A stretch of 64,000 bases of DNA from JAMLJG01 sp035327585 (GTDB lineage: Bacteria > Verrucomicrobiota > Kiritimatiellia > CAIVKH01). Made by a program: the position numbers and the translations under genes. Shown here piece by piece: positions 7,347-15,368 of this stretch. The notes beneath the pieces were generated by a model. It was not told the DNA's origin, did no database searches, and saw only the letters and a list, made by a program, of their open reading frames with translations. How positions within the stretch are numbered: position 1 is the stretch's first letter; each line of letters starts with the position of its first letter. The stretch spans positions 1 to 64,000 of the forward strand of contig DAOLDD010000017.1 in NCBI GenBank assembly GCA_035327585.1. Reading direction: 5' to 3'.

Positions 7347-8510
7347 ATGGCGCTTGAACTGTCCTTTTGTTTAATCAATCCCTACACCATCGGAAAATCC
7401 CGCACCGGCGGCGTGATTGGCCGCATCATGACCCGCACAGGACTTGAACTGGTCGCGGCGCGGATGTACGGGCCCAGTCCCGAACTTGTGCAGCAGTATG
7501 CCGACCTGATCCGCAACTCCTCCGACATTTCGCCCGACGAGCGGAAGGTCCTTGCGGACTATGTCTCGCAAGCCTTCGCGCCGGACCCGAAAACGGGCCA
7601 TCGCCGCCGCGTGATGTTGTTGTTGTTTGAAGGCGAGGATGCCATCGCGAAGGTGCGCGAGGCGGTCGGCTCGCTGCGCCCGCACGCCTATTCGGGCGAA
7701 ACGGTGCGGGACACCTACGGCGATTACATTGTGGACGACCAGGGCAAGGTGGCGTACGTCGAGCCCGCGGTCATGATGGCGCGTTCGCGCGAGACCGTCG
7801 CGGCGACGTTGAAACTTTGGTCTTCGTACGCGCAGACGGACGGCGGCCTCGTCGCGCAGGCGCACGACGTGAGCAAGGATGGCGATGTCCAGCAGACCCT
7901 CGTCATCATCAAGCCGGACAACTTCACGTTCCCGAGTTCGCGCCCCGGCAACATCATCGACATCTTTTCGCGCTCCGGCCTCCGGATCGTCGCGGCGAAG
8001 GTGAACCGCATGACGGTCGCGCAGGCGGAGGAATTTTACGGCCCGGTGCGCAACGTGCTCCGCGAAAAGATGAAGAGCGTGATGGCGAAGCGCGGCGGCG
8101 ACGCGCTGGAGCGCGAGATGGGGTTCCACATCCCGGAGAACGTTCGCGGCGCGGTGGGCGAGCAACTCGGCCCCGTTTTCGGCGACATCCAGTTCCACCA
8201 GATCGTTGAGTTCATGACCGGCGTTTCGCCCATCGGCCTCACGTCGGAACAAAAGACCCAGCCCGGCCGCCACAAGAGCCTGGTGCTGATCTATTCCGGC
8301 GTGAACGCCGTGGAAAAAATTCGCAAAATCCTTGGGCCTACCGATCCCAGCAAGGCGGAGCCCGGCTCCGTGCGCAAGGAATTCGGCCGCGACATCATGG
8401 TGAACGCCGCCCACGCCTCCGATTCCGCCGAAAACGCGCAACGCGAGATGGGCATCGTGAAGCCGGAGGAAGACTGGATTTCCTGGTACACCGAAAAGTA
8501 TTTCGCCTGA
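7347..8510 (+). CDS. ndk: Tandem nucleoside diphosphate kinase, one degenerate and one active-type domain
   Basis: The NDK family transfers phosphate from NTP to NDP through a phospho-His. This 387-residue protein holds two NDK-like domains. Domain 2 (about 183-377) keeps TLVIIKPD (Lys189) and the active-site motif NAAHASDSAENAQREMG with His356; it also has an insertion around 245-310 absent from normal 140-150-residue NDKs. Domain 1 (about 5-165) has the same fold order but reads LINPYT where IKPD belongs, and VMMARSRETV at the His loop, so both Lys and His are lost. The start at 7347 has GGAGG 7 nt upstream. It is followed 23 nt later by the aminotransferase gene. Confidence 0.82.
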   Translation: MALELSFCLINPYTIGKSRTGGVIGRIMTRTGLELVAARMYGPSPELVQQYADLIRNSSDISPDERKVLADYVSQAFAPDPKTGHRRRVMLLLFEGEDAIAKVREAVGSLRPHAYSGETVRDTYGDYIVDDQGKVAYVEPAVMMARSRETVAATLKLWSSYAQTDGGLVAQAHDVSKDGDVQQTLVIIKPDNFTFPSSRPGNIIDIFSRSGLRIVAAKVNRMTVAQAEEFYGPVRNVLREKMKSVMAKRGGDALEREMGFHIPENVRGAVGEQLGPVFGDIQFHQIVEFMTGVSPIGLTSEQKTQPGRHKSLVLIYSGVNAVEKIRKILGPTDPSKAEPGSVRKEFGRDIMVNAAHASDSAENAQREMGIVKPEEDWISWYTEKYFA

Positions 8511-8533
8511 TCGAACCCCACGGGACCAACGCC

Positions 8534-9730
8534 ATGTTCAGCAACTGCAAAGCCGCACCGCCGGACGCCATCCTCGGGCTGACCGATGCCTGGAAAAACG
8601 ACCCGAACCCGCGCAAGGTCAACCTCGGCGTGGGCGTGTTCAAGGACGAGCAGGGGCGTACGCCGATCCTCGAATCCGTCAAGGAGGCGGAGGCCCACAT
8701 CCTGAGCACGGCGTCGACGAAGTCCTACATGCCGATCGCCGGCGCGCCGGAATACCGCCAGCACGTGCAGGAGATGATCCTCGGCGCGGGCCATCCCGCG
8801 CTCGCCGCGAAACGCGTCCACACCGCGCACACGCCCGGCGGGACGGCGGCCCTTCGCGTCGGCGCCGATTTCCTCCAAAAGTTTGCCCAAAAGGCCAGCG
8901 TCTGGGTCAGCAGTCCGACGTGGGCGAATCACAAGGGCGTGTTCCAGGCGGCGGGTTTCGCGGTGAAGGACTATCCGTACTACGATCCGGCGACGAAGGG
9001 GCTCGCGTTTGACCGGATGATCGAGGCGCTGGAGACCGTGCCGGCGGGTGACATCGTTCTCCTGCACGCCTGCTGTCACAATCCCACGGGCGTGGACCTG
9101 TCCGCGGAACAGTGGGCCAGCGTGGCGGCGATCGCGGCGCGGCGCGGCTGGATGCCGTTCCTGGATTTCGCGTACCAAGGCTATGGCGACGGGTTGGTGG
9201 AAGACCGGACGGGCCTGCTGGCGCTGGCGGCGGTCTGCCCGGAACTGCTGGTCGCGAGTTCCTTCTCCAAGAATTTCGGTCTCTACCAGGATCGCACCGG
9301 CGCGCTCACGCTCATCGGCGCGAATCCGGTCGACGCGGCGGCGGCCTTCAGCCACGTCGAAATCGCGGTGCGTGTGAACTATTCCAACCCGCCCGCGCAT
9401 GGCGGCCTGATTGTCAGCACGATCCTCGGCGATGCGGCGCGACGCACGAAGTGGGAGCGTGAACTGACCGCGATGCGCGAGCACATCGCGAAGACCCGCC
9501 GGCTGTTCGTCGACGCCCTTGCGGCGAACGGGGTTCCCGGCGACTTCAGTTTCATCGCGCGCCAGAAGGGCATGTTCTCCTTCAGCGGTCTCAGTGATGC
9601 GCAGGTGAAATTCCTGCGCGACCAGCACAGCATTTATATCGTCGGCGGTGGACGCATCAACGTCGCCGGGATCACCCCGGTCAACCTCGACTACCTCTGC
9701 ACGTCAATCCGCGAAGCCCTCGCATTGTAG
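8534..9730 (+). CDS. Aspartate/aromatic aminotransferase, class I (AspC/TyrB type)
   Basis: PLP enzyme exchanging amino groups between aspartate or aromatic amino acids and 2-oxoglutarate. The 398 residues match the enteric-type Ib subgroup: VNLGVGVFKDEQG, YMPIAGAPEYRQHVQ, HACCHNPTGVD, DFAYQGYGDGL, the PLP-lysine motif SSFSKNFGLYQDRTGAL, and the C-terminal GMFSFSGLSDAQV and GGGRINVAGI. Probably cotranscribed with the NDK gene 23 nt upstream. A hairpin follows at 9759-9780. Substrate choice between Asp and aromatic acids cannot be settled here. Confidence 0.92.
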   Translation: MFSNCKAAPPDAILGLTDAWKNDPNPRKVNLGVGVFKDEQGRTPILESVKEAEAHILSTASTKSYMPIAGAPEYRQHVQEMILGAGHPALAAKRVHTAHTPGGTAALRVGADFLQKFAQKASVWVSSPTWANHKGVFQAAGFAVKDYPYYDPATKGLAFDRMIEALETVPAGDIVLLHACCHNPTGVDLSAEQWASVAAIAARRGWMPFLDFAYQGYGDGLVEDRTGLLALAAVCPELLVASSFSKNFGLYQDRTGALTLIGANPVDAAAAFSHVEIAVRVNYSNPPAHGGLIVSTILGDAARRTKWERELTAMREHIAKTRRLFVDALAANGVPGDFSFIARQKGMFSFSGLSDAQVKFLRDQHSIYIVGGGRINVAGITPVNLDYLCTSIREALAL

Positions 9731-9758
9731 ACGCGGTCAGCGACAGCGATTTCATGCT

Positions 9759-9780
9759 TTCCCCGATGGCTTGCGGGGAA
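9759..9780 (+). terminator. Possible hairpin after the aminotransferase gene
   Basis: TTCCCCG (9759-9765) and CGGGGAA (9774-9780) form a 7-bp stem with an 8-nt loop. No T-run follows, so it may be a weak terminator or a leader structure of trpB2. Confidence 0.35.
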
Positions 9781-9823
9781 GGGGAGATGCTAGCATGCGG
9801 GTTTCCATCGGAGGAGCTCTTGC

Positions 9824-11128
9824 ATGACGAACATCCGCTTTTCGCTCGGCCAGAACGACATCCCGCGCCAGTGGTACAACCTGCTCGCGGATTTCCCGGA
9901 GCCGGTTCCGCCGCCGCTCCACCCCGGCACCAAACAACCGGTGACGCTCGCGGACATGACGGCGATTTTCCCCGAGAACATCGTTCGTCAGGAGATGTGC
10001 CCCGACCGCTACATCGACATCCCCGATGAGGTGCGCGACATCTACGCGCTGTGGCGGCCGACCCCGTTGCTCCGCGCGGTCAGGCTGGAGAAGGCGCTGC
10101 AGACTCCCGCGCACATCTACTACAAATACGAGGGCGTCAGTCCCGCCGGCAGCCACAAACCGAACAGCGCCATCGCGCAGGCGTACTACAACCGCGAAGC
10201 CGGCGTGAAGCGTCTCGTCACCGAAACCGGCGCGGGGCAGTGGGGTTCCTCGCTGGCGCTCGCCTGCAAACTTTTCGGCTTGGAATGCGTCGTCTACATG
10301 GTGCGGATCAGCTACGACCAGAAGCCGTACCGCAAGATGGTGATGCACGCGTACGGCGGCACGGTGCACCCGAGTCCGACGCGTCACACCGATTTCGGCC
10401 GGAAAATCCTCGACGCCGATCCCGATTGCCCCGGCAGCCTCGGCATCGCCATCAGCGAGGCGCTCGAAGACACGTTGAAACACCCGCACACGAAGTACGC
10501 GCTCGGAAGCGTGCTCAACCATGTGTGCCTGCACCAGACGGTGATTGGCCAGGAGACGATCCGGCAGATGGAACTCGCGGGCGCGGAACCGGACATCATC
10601 ATCGGCTGCATCGGCGGCGGCAGTAATTTCGCGGGCATGACGTTCCCCTGGATCCAGCGCAAGCTCGCGGGCAAAAAGGACTATCGCATCGTCGCCGTCG
10701 AACCCGCGTCCTGCGCATCCCTGACGCGCGGCGAATTGCGGTACGACTTCGGCGACACCGCGGGGATGACGCCGTTGATGATGATGCACACGCTCGGGCA
10801 CGACTTCATCCCGCCGAAAATCCATGCCGGCGGCCTGCGTTACCACGGCATGGCGCCGATGGTCAGCCACGCCTACAAATTGGGCCTGATCGAAGCGGTG
10901 GCCGTCCCGCAAACCCGCGTTTTCGATGGCGCCATCACCTTCGCGCGCAGCGAGGGGCTCATCCCCGCGCCCGAACCGTCCCACGCCATCGCCACCGTGA
11001 TTGAAGAGGCGGTCAAGGCCCGGGAGGAAGGCCGTAAGAAGGTGATCCTGTTCAACTTGTGCGGGCACGGCCTGCTCGACATGTCCTCCTACGAGGCCTT
11101 TCTGTCCGGCAAATTGAAGGACGAATAA
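9824..11128 (+). CDS. trpB2: TrpB2-type tryptophan synthase beta-like protein
   Basis: PLP-dependent fold II enzyme expected to condense indole and serine. Its 434 residues and N-terminal extension (IPRQWYNLLADFPEPVPPPLHP) are typical of the TrpB2 class, as are RPTPLLRA, the PLP-lysine motif SPAGSHKPNSA, ETGAGQWGSSLA, GCIGGGSNFAG and the C-terminal NLCGHGLLDM. It lacks the TrpA-contact features of TrpB1. A canonical trpB is also present at 17.9 kb, and no trpA is seen in this window. GGAGGAGC lies before the ATG. Monocistronic between a hairpin and the RRM gene. Confidence 0.88.
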   Translation: MTNIRFSLGQNDIPRQWYNLLADFPEPVPPPLHPGTKQPVTLADMTAIFPENIVRQEMCPDRYIDIPDEVRDIYALWRPTPLLRAVRLEKALQTPAHIYYKYEGVSPAGSHKPNSAIAQAYYNREAGVKRLVTETGAGQWGSSLALACKLFGLECVVYMVRISYDQKPYRKMVMHAYGGTVHPSPTRHTDFGRKILDADPDCPGSLGIAISEALEDTLKHPHTKYALGSVLNHVCLHQTVIGQETIRQMELAGAEPDIIIGCIGGGSNFAGMTFPWIQRKLAGKKDYRIVAVEPASCASLTRGELRYDFGDTAGMTPLMMMHTLGHDFIPPKIHAGGLRYHGMAPMVSHAYKLGLIEAVAVPQTRVFDGAITFARSEGLIPAPEPSHAIATVIEEAVKAREEGRKKVILFNLCGHGLLDMSSYEAFLSGKLKDE

Positions 11129-11175
11129 GGGGCGCGGGAGCCCGCCTCAACCTGCCGAAATCCCCCAAATTCCGA

Positions 11176-11204
11176 TTGATTTGGGAAAACGGACCCTCTA
11201 TCTG
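11176..11204 (+). promoter_or_regulatory. Candidate promoter of the RRM protein gene
   Basis: TTGATT (11176-11181), 17-bp spacer, TATCTG (11199-11204). It would give an untranslated leader of about 90 nt. A CCAAAT/ATTTGG inverted repeat overlaps it. Weak. Confidence 0.3.
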
Positions 11205-11301
11205 TTAAGTCCATCACGCCGGAGTTGACAGTCGCTGGCTCATCGGGTGACAGGAAAAAAAACAAGAGCGACGGCAGAAAGAGATAGAGGTAGAGCAGGT
11301 A

Positions 11302-11721
11302 GTGAACATATTCGTTGGCAACCTTCCATACAGTGCGACGGACATGGACCTTCGGTCCGCGTTTGAGGCCCACGGCACCGTCAGCTCGGCAAGCGTGATC
11401 CTCGATAAATTCACCGGCAAGTCGCGGGGCTTCGGCTTCGTCGAAATGCCGAACCGCGAAGAAGCCCTTGCGGCCATCGCGGCGCTGAACGAACAAGACC
11501 TCAAAGGCCGTGCGCTTCGCGTCAACGAAGCCCAGGCGCGTGAAGAACGTCCGCGCCGGGAACGTCGCGATTGGGGCGATGGCGGCGGCGGAGGTGGTGG
11601 CGGTGGTGGCTACGGTGGTGGTGGCGGCGGCGGCGGTCGCGGTGGCGATCGCGGCGGCTATCGCGGCGACCGTGGTGGCGGTGATCGCGGCGGCTACCGC
11701 GGCGATCGCGGCGGCTACTAG
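11302..11721 (+). CDS. Glycine-rich RNA-binding protein (single RRM)
   Basis: Small cytosolic RNA-binding protein, as in cold-inducible Rbp families of cyanobacteria and PVC bacteria. The RRM has RNP2 IFVGNL (residues 3-8) and RNP1 KSRGFGFVEM (40-49); then comes a basic linker and, from residue 94 on, a low-complexity tail of Gly runs and GGDRGGYRGDRGG repeats. The start is GTG at 11302, since the RRM must begin MNIFVG; AGAGG lies upstream. The tail is repetitive at DNA level and could change length by slippage. A strong bidirectional terminator follows. Confidence 0.92.
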   Translation: MNIFVGNLPYSATDMDLRSAFEAHGTVSSASVILDKFTGKSRGFGFVEMPNREEALAAIAALNEQDLKGRALRVNEAQAREERPRRERRDWGDGGGGGGGGGGYGGGGGGGGRGGDRGGYRGDRGGGDRGGYRGDRGGY

Positions 11722-11767
11722 GCCCTCTTCAATGAAGCCGCGCGAATTGCGCGCGGTTCCAAATGCT

Positions 11768-11807
11768 AAAAAAGCAGCCGTCCGCGCGCGCGGGCGGCTG
11801 CTTTTTT
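11768..11807. terminator. Bidirectional intrinsic terminator
   Basis: AAAAAAGCAGCCG and CGGCTGCTTTTTT flank a GC-rich loop that can itself pair (CCGCG/CGCGG). It ends both the RRM gene (+) and surE (-), whose stop codon overlaps its edge. Confidence 0.92.
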
Positions 11808-12561
11808 ATTCCGACCACTCGCGCCGGAAGTCATCCATCGCGCGGTGGTGGGTCAGGTCGAACCAGATCGGAGTGAGTGAAACGTAGCCGTCCTCCAGCG
11901 CCTGGATATCCGTACCCTCGCCATCGCCGATCAGCTCCATTTCGCCATCCATCCAATAGTAGACGTTGTTGCGCGGGTCGGTGCGGCGGTGGAATACCTC
12001 CACGAAACGGGAGCGGCCCATGCGCGTGACCTTGTAGCCTTTCAGCTGGTCGAACGGAACGTTGGGGACATTCACATTCAACAGCGTTTCCGGCGGCAAG
12101 CCCCGCTTCGCAAGCTTGGGTACGAGGTCGCGCGCGACGCGGGCCGGCGTGTCCCAAATCGGATCGGTGAACGTCGCGAGGGAAATCGCCATGCTCGGCA
12201 GTCCCAGGATCGTTCCCTCCGTGGCGGCGGAGACGGTGCCGGAATAAATCACGCTGATGCCCGCGTTGGGGCCGAGGTTGATGCCGCTGACGACGAGGTC
12301 GGGCCGTTGCGGCAGGAGGGCATAGACCGCAAGTTTCACGCAGTCCGCCGGCGTCCCGCCCACGGCGTGGCCGAAGAAGCGGCCATCCTTTTCCACCGGC
12401 TTGCACTTGATTGGATTGGAAATGGTGATCGCGTGGCCGACCGCGCTTTGTTCCGCGTGCGGGGCCGCCACGTGCACCTCGCCCAGATCCTTAATCGCCT
12501 CGTGCAGCGCGTGGATGCCGGGAGCGTGGATGCCGTCGTCGTTGCAGACCAGAATATTCAT
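11806..12561 (-). CDS. surE: 5'/3'-nucleotidase SurE
   Basis: Metal-dependent survival-protein E phosphatase acting on nucleoside monophosphates. Hallmarks are visible: the N-terminal ILVCNDDGIHAPGI (metal Asp pair), AAPHAEQSAVGHAIT, GGTPADCVKLA, and DLVVSGINLGPNAG (metal Asn). The product is 251 residues. The start at 12561 begins directly with the conserved strand; an upstream in-frame Met at 12597 adds non-family residues. It lies downstream of the DUF202 gene with a 55-nt gap and may be cotranscribed. Confidence 0.94.
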   Translation of the reverse strand: MNILVCNDDGIHAPGIHALHEAIKDLGEVHVAAPHAEQSAVGHAITISNPIKCKPVEKDGRFFGHAVGGTPADCVKLAVYALLPQRPDLVVSGINLGPNAGISVIYSGTVSAATEGTILGLPSMAISLATFTDPIWDTPARVARDLVPKLAKRGLPPETLLNVNVPNVPFDQLKGYKVTRMGRSRFVEVFHRRTDPRNNVYYWMDGEMELIGDGEGTDIQALEDGYVSLTPIWFDLTHHRAMDDFRREWSE

Positions 12562-12616
12562 GCGCTGAATCTGGCACGCCGCCGGGGTGGGGAACAAGCG
12601 GGAAGATACGTCGGAA

Positions 12617-12925
12617 TCAGCTTGGCCCCGTTTGCCGGCTGGCCCGGTTGCGAAGGAGGCCGATGGCCCGGTTCATCTTTCGGAATCGAACCACGCCGAT
12701 CACACCCGATACCAGGCCGGTTGGAACGCAGAGCAGTCCGATAACGCGGAACCAGCCTTCCGGCGCAAAATGCACAATGGACACGCCCGCGATCACGAGG
12801 GCGACGGCCGAACGCAGGTAGGCCAGCAGGGTGCGTTCGTTCGCAAGCAGCGTGCGATCCACCGCGAGTTCATCACGGAGGATGAGGTCTTCCTTCTCAA
12901 ATCGCGCATAGGCCGTGTCGGACAT
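12617..12925 (-). CDS. DUF202 family small membrane protein
   Basis: A 102-residue protein with the DUF202 signature DRTLLANERTLLAYLRSAVALVIAGVS, where a charged amphipathic segment leads into the first membrane helix, and a second helix VIGLLCVPTGLVSGVIGVV. The N-terminus is cytosolic and acidic. GGAAAGGAAAC precedes the ATG at 12925. The family's function is unknown. It is divergent from the adenosyltransferase gene. Confidence 0.85.
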   Translation of the reverse strand: MSDTAYARFEKEDLILRDELAVDRTLLANERTLLAYLRSAVALVIAGVSIVHFAPEGWFRVIGLLCVPTGLVSGVIGVVRFRKMNRAIGLLRNRASRQTGPS

Positions 12926-13055
12926 TGGTGTTTCCTTTCCTTCAAGCGCCACAACGAGGTCCGAACGTGAACAATGCCACGCGGCGGGGCAAGTCGAATT
13001 GCGGCATGCCCCTTCTTGCGGTACGAGCCCGTACCTTGTACGTTCCCGCCTCGGC

Positions 13056-13628
13056 ATGAGTTCCATCACGACCAAAGTGGGCGACCGCGGAACGACCTTC
13101 CTCTTTTCCGGGGAGGAAGTGCCGAAGGACTCGCTGCGCACGATGGCGTATGGCGACCTCGACGAATTGGTCAGCGTGCTCGGTGTGGCGCGCTGCCATG
13201 TCGCGACGGCGGAAATCCGCGACGACATCCTGGTGATCCAACGCGACCTGTTCGTCGCCGGCGCGGAACTGGCCACGGCGCTCGACCACGCGAATCTGCT
13301 CAAGCAGCGCATCGGCCCGGACGAAGTGAACCATTTTGAAGCGCGCCGCGATGCCCTCGAAGCGCGCATCCGCATGCCGGACGGCTTCATCATTCCCGGC
13401 GGCAGCGGCTCGCCGGGCGCCGCCCACCTCGACCACGCGCGTACCGTCGCGCGCCGCCTCGAACGCCGCACGGTCACATTGATGCGCGCCAACCTCATTG
13501 AAAACCCGCACCTGATCGTCTGGATCAACCGCCTCTCGGACTATCTCTGGCTGCTTGCGCGATTGGAGGAGGGCGACTCGCTCTCCCTGCGCGAGGTGCG
13601 CCGCCAGAAGGACAAAGGGACGAAATGA
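13056..13628 (+). CDS. Cob(I)alamin adenosyltransferase, PduO type
   Basis: Transfers adenosyl from ATP to cob(I)alamin to give coenzyme B12. The 190-residue product carries the PduO hallmark TTKVGDRGTTFLFSGEEV, then GDLDELVSVLGVAR, and the C-terminal ARTVARRLERRTV and NRLSDYLWLLAR. The ATG at 13056 is the natural family start. It overlaps murB by an ATGA, so it is translationally coupled to cell wall synthesis for no obvious metabolic reason. No B12-dependent enzyme is seen in the window. Confidence 0.92.
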   Translation: MSSITTKVGDRGTTFLFSGEEVPKDSLRTMAYGDLDELVSVLGVARCHVATAEIRDDILVIQRDLFVAGAELATALDHANLLKQRIGPDEVNHFEARRDALEARIRMPDGFIIPGGSGSPGAAHLDHARTVARRLERRTVTLMRANLIENPHLIVWINRLSDYLWLLARLEEGDSLSLREVRRQKDKGTK

Positions 13629-14554
13629 ACCGTGCCCCCACGCCCACGAGCGGGCCGCGCCTCTCGCTCTACACCACCTTCAAACTTGGCGGGCCCTGCC
13701 GCGGACTCACCACCTGCGCGACGCGCGTGGAACTGCGGCGCGCCATTGAAGCGCTGGGCGAGGTGGGTGAATCGTTCGTCCTCATGGGCGGCGGCTCCAA
13801 CCTGCTGGTGAGCGACGCCGGCATCGACAGCCAGGTGTTGCGCTACTACAGCGAGCGCCCCCTGATTTCGCGCCAGGGCAACGAATTGCTCGTGCAGGCC
13901 TCGACGCGGCTCGACGATCTCGCCACCCATGCGATCAACCAGGGCCTCGACGGACTCATCTGCTGCACCGGGATACCCGGCACCGTCGGCGGCGCCATCG
14001 CGGGCAACGCCGGCGCGTTCGGCGAGCAAATCGGCGACCGCGTGGTTTCCATCACGGCGATGGACCGCCACGGCAACGAGCGCGAGATGACGGCGGACGA
14101 GCTGGAATTCGGCTACCGCACGTCGCGCCTCGCGGATACCGGCACGATTGTTGTCGCCGCCCGCCTTCGACTGCGACCCGGCGACCGCGAGCGGCTCCGC
14201 GTGCGTCGCCAGGAAATCCTCGCCTTGCGCGCCTCGAAACACCCCGACTGGCAGCGCATCCCGACCGCGGGCAGTTTCTTTAAAAACATCGAACCGACCT
14301 CCAAGGCGGAACGTCGACAGGCCGCGGGCTGGTTCCTTGAACAGGCCGGCGCGAAATCCCTGCGCGTCGGCGGCGCGCGCACCTTCGACAAACATGCGAA
14401 CATCATCATCGCCGAGCGCGGCTGCACGGCGGCGGACGTTGCCGAATTGGCGCGCCAGATGGCCGCGCGCGTGAAGGAGCAGTTCGGCCTTGTCCTTCAG
14501 CCCGAGGTGCGGTTGCTCGGCTCATGGCCCGGCGAGACCGGCGTGATTCCATGA
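13625..14554 (+). CDS. murB: UDP-N-acetylenolpyruvoylglucosamine reductase
   Basis: FAD enzyme making UDP-MurNAc for peptidoglycan. The 309 residues show the FAD-binding motifs LYTTFKLGGPCRG and LMGGGSNLLVSD, then GLICCTGIPGTVGGAIAGNAGAFG, ELEFGYRTS, and the catalytic-site strand IPTAGSFFKN, with AERGCTAADV near the C-terminus. It appears to be a type II MurB. It is coupled on both sides by ATGA overlaps (adenosyltransferase upstream, flavin reductase downstream). The gene implies the host makes peptidoglycan, as does the L,D-transpeptidase at 27 kb. Confidence 0.94.
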   Translation: MNRAPTPTSGPRLSLYTTFKLGGPCRGLTTCATRVELRRAIEALGEVGESFVLMGGGSNLLVSDAGIDSQVLRYYSERPLISRQGNELLVQASTRLDDLATHAINQGLDGLICCTGIPGTVGGAIAGNAGAFGEQIGDRVVSITAMDRHGNEREMTADELEFGYRTSRLADTGTIVVAARLRLRPGDRERLRVRRQEILALRASKHPDWQRIPTAGSFFKNIEPTSKAERRQAAGWFLEQAGAKSLRVGGARTFDKHANIIIAERGCTAADVAELARQMAARVKEQFGLVLQPEVRLLGSWPGETGVIP

Positions 14555-15228
14555 GCGAATTCGTCGAAATGCGGCGCGTCGTCGCGGCCAGACCCTGCGG
14601 GCCCGATATCGTCGAACTGGAAATCGAACGCCTCGGTCTTCAATTTGAACCCGGCGACTGCATGGCGCTGTATGCCGACGAAGGCCGCGTCTCGCGTCCG
14701 TACAGCCTCGCGTCCGGCACCGCCGAGCCCGTGCTGCGTTTCATCATCCGGCGCATGGATGGCGGCGACGTGAGCCCATACTTGTGCAGCCGCAAGCCCG
14801 GCGACGAGGTGCGGGTGAGCCCGCCCTTCGGCTGGTTCCGTCCCGGCGCGAACGCGGCCCAGCGCCCATTCGTATTCCTCGCGACAGGCACCGGCATCGC
14901 GCCGTTCTTCGCGTATTTGCGGAGCCCCGGCGCCATGCGGCCCGCGGCCTGCTGGTATGGCGTGCGCTCCGCGCGCGACCTCGTTGAGCCCCGCTGGTTG
15001 CGCGAGCACGCGGGCGCCCGTTTCGCGGTTTCGCGCGAGCAGGCCCCGGAGTGCTGGCATGGACGCATCACGGAGCATTTGGACGAGCTGCCGGAAGGCG
15101 ACCACGACTACTACCTCTGCGGCCTGGACAGCATGATCGACGACGTGACGAACTTCCTGCAAACGCGCGGCGTGCCGCTCCCGCGCATTCACCGCGAGTG
15201 CTTTTTCAACGCGCCGGTCGAAGGCTGA
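14551..15228 (+). CDS. Ferredoxin-NADP reductase-like flavoprotein
   Basis: A 225-residue FNR-fold oxidoreductase. The FAD domain carries the RPYSLASG motif (residues about 50-57) and FEPGDCMALY; the NAD(P) domain carries VFLATGTGIAPFFAYLRS, a CWYGVRSARDLVE stretch and the C-terminal YLCGLDSMIDDVTNFLQTRG. There is no 2Fe-2S or FMN-binding extension, so its redox partner is a separate protein. It is coupled to murB by ATGA. Substrate and partner are not identifiable from sequence. Confidence 0.83.
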   Translation: MSEFVEMRRVVAARPCGPDIVELEIERLGLQFEPGDCMALYADEGRVSRPYSLASGTAEPVLRFIIRRMDGGDVSPYLCSRKPGDEVRVSPPFGWFRPGANAAQRPFVFLATGTGIAPFFAYLRSPGAMRPAACWYGVRSARDLVEPRWLREHAGARFAVSREQAPECWHGRITEHLDELPEGDHDYYLCGLDSMIDDVTNFLQTRGVPLPRIHRECFFNAPVEG

Positions 15229-15245
15229 TCGCCGCACGCCGGAAT

Positions 15246-15307
15246 TTACAACGTCTGTAATTCCTTTTTTCCCGGCTTACAACGTCTGTAATTTACAGAC
15301 ATTGGAA
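15246..15307. repeat. Tandem TTACAACGTCTGTAA pair plus inverted third copy, prfB upstream region
   Basis: Perfect copies at 15246-15260 and 15277-15291 are 31 bp apart. A degenerate copy in reverse orientation (TTACAGACATTGGAA) lies at 15293-15307. The spacer carries TTTTTTCCCGGC, much like the TTTTTTTGGGGC between the 36-kb copies. The cluster sits just upstream of a candidate prfB promoter. Confidence 0.7.
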
Positions 15308-15309
15308 GT

Positions 15310-15337
15310 TTGCAGTTGCGCGCGGGCGCGCTATCGT
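15310..15337 (+). promoter_or_regulatory. Candidate prfB promoter
   Basis: TTGCAG (15310-15315), 16-bp spacer, TATCGT (15332-15337), about 30 bp before the GTG start. It abuts the motif cluster. Confidence 0.4.
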
Positions 15338-15368
15338 TTGCGTTCGTTCGACGAGGAAGGACCGTCAA

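Noticed and set aside
11574..11718. GGT/GGC repeat region as a microsatellite or CRISPR-like array
   Set aside because: It is the coding sequence of the glycine-rich tail of the RRM protein.
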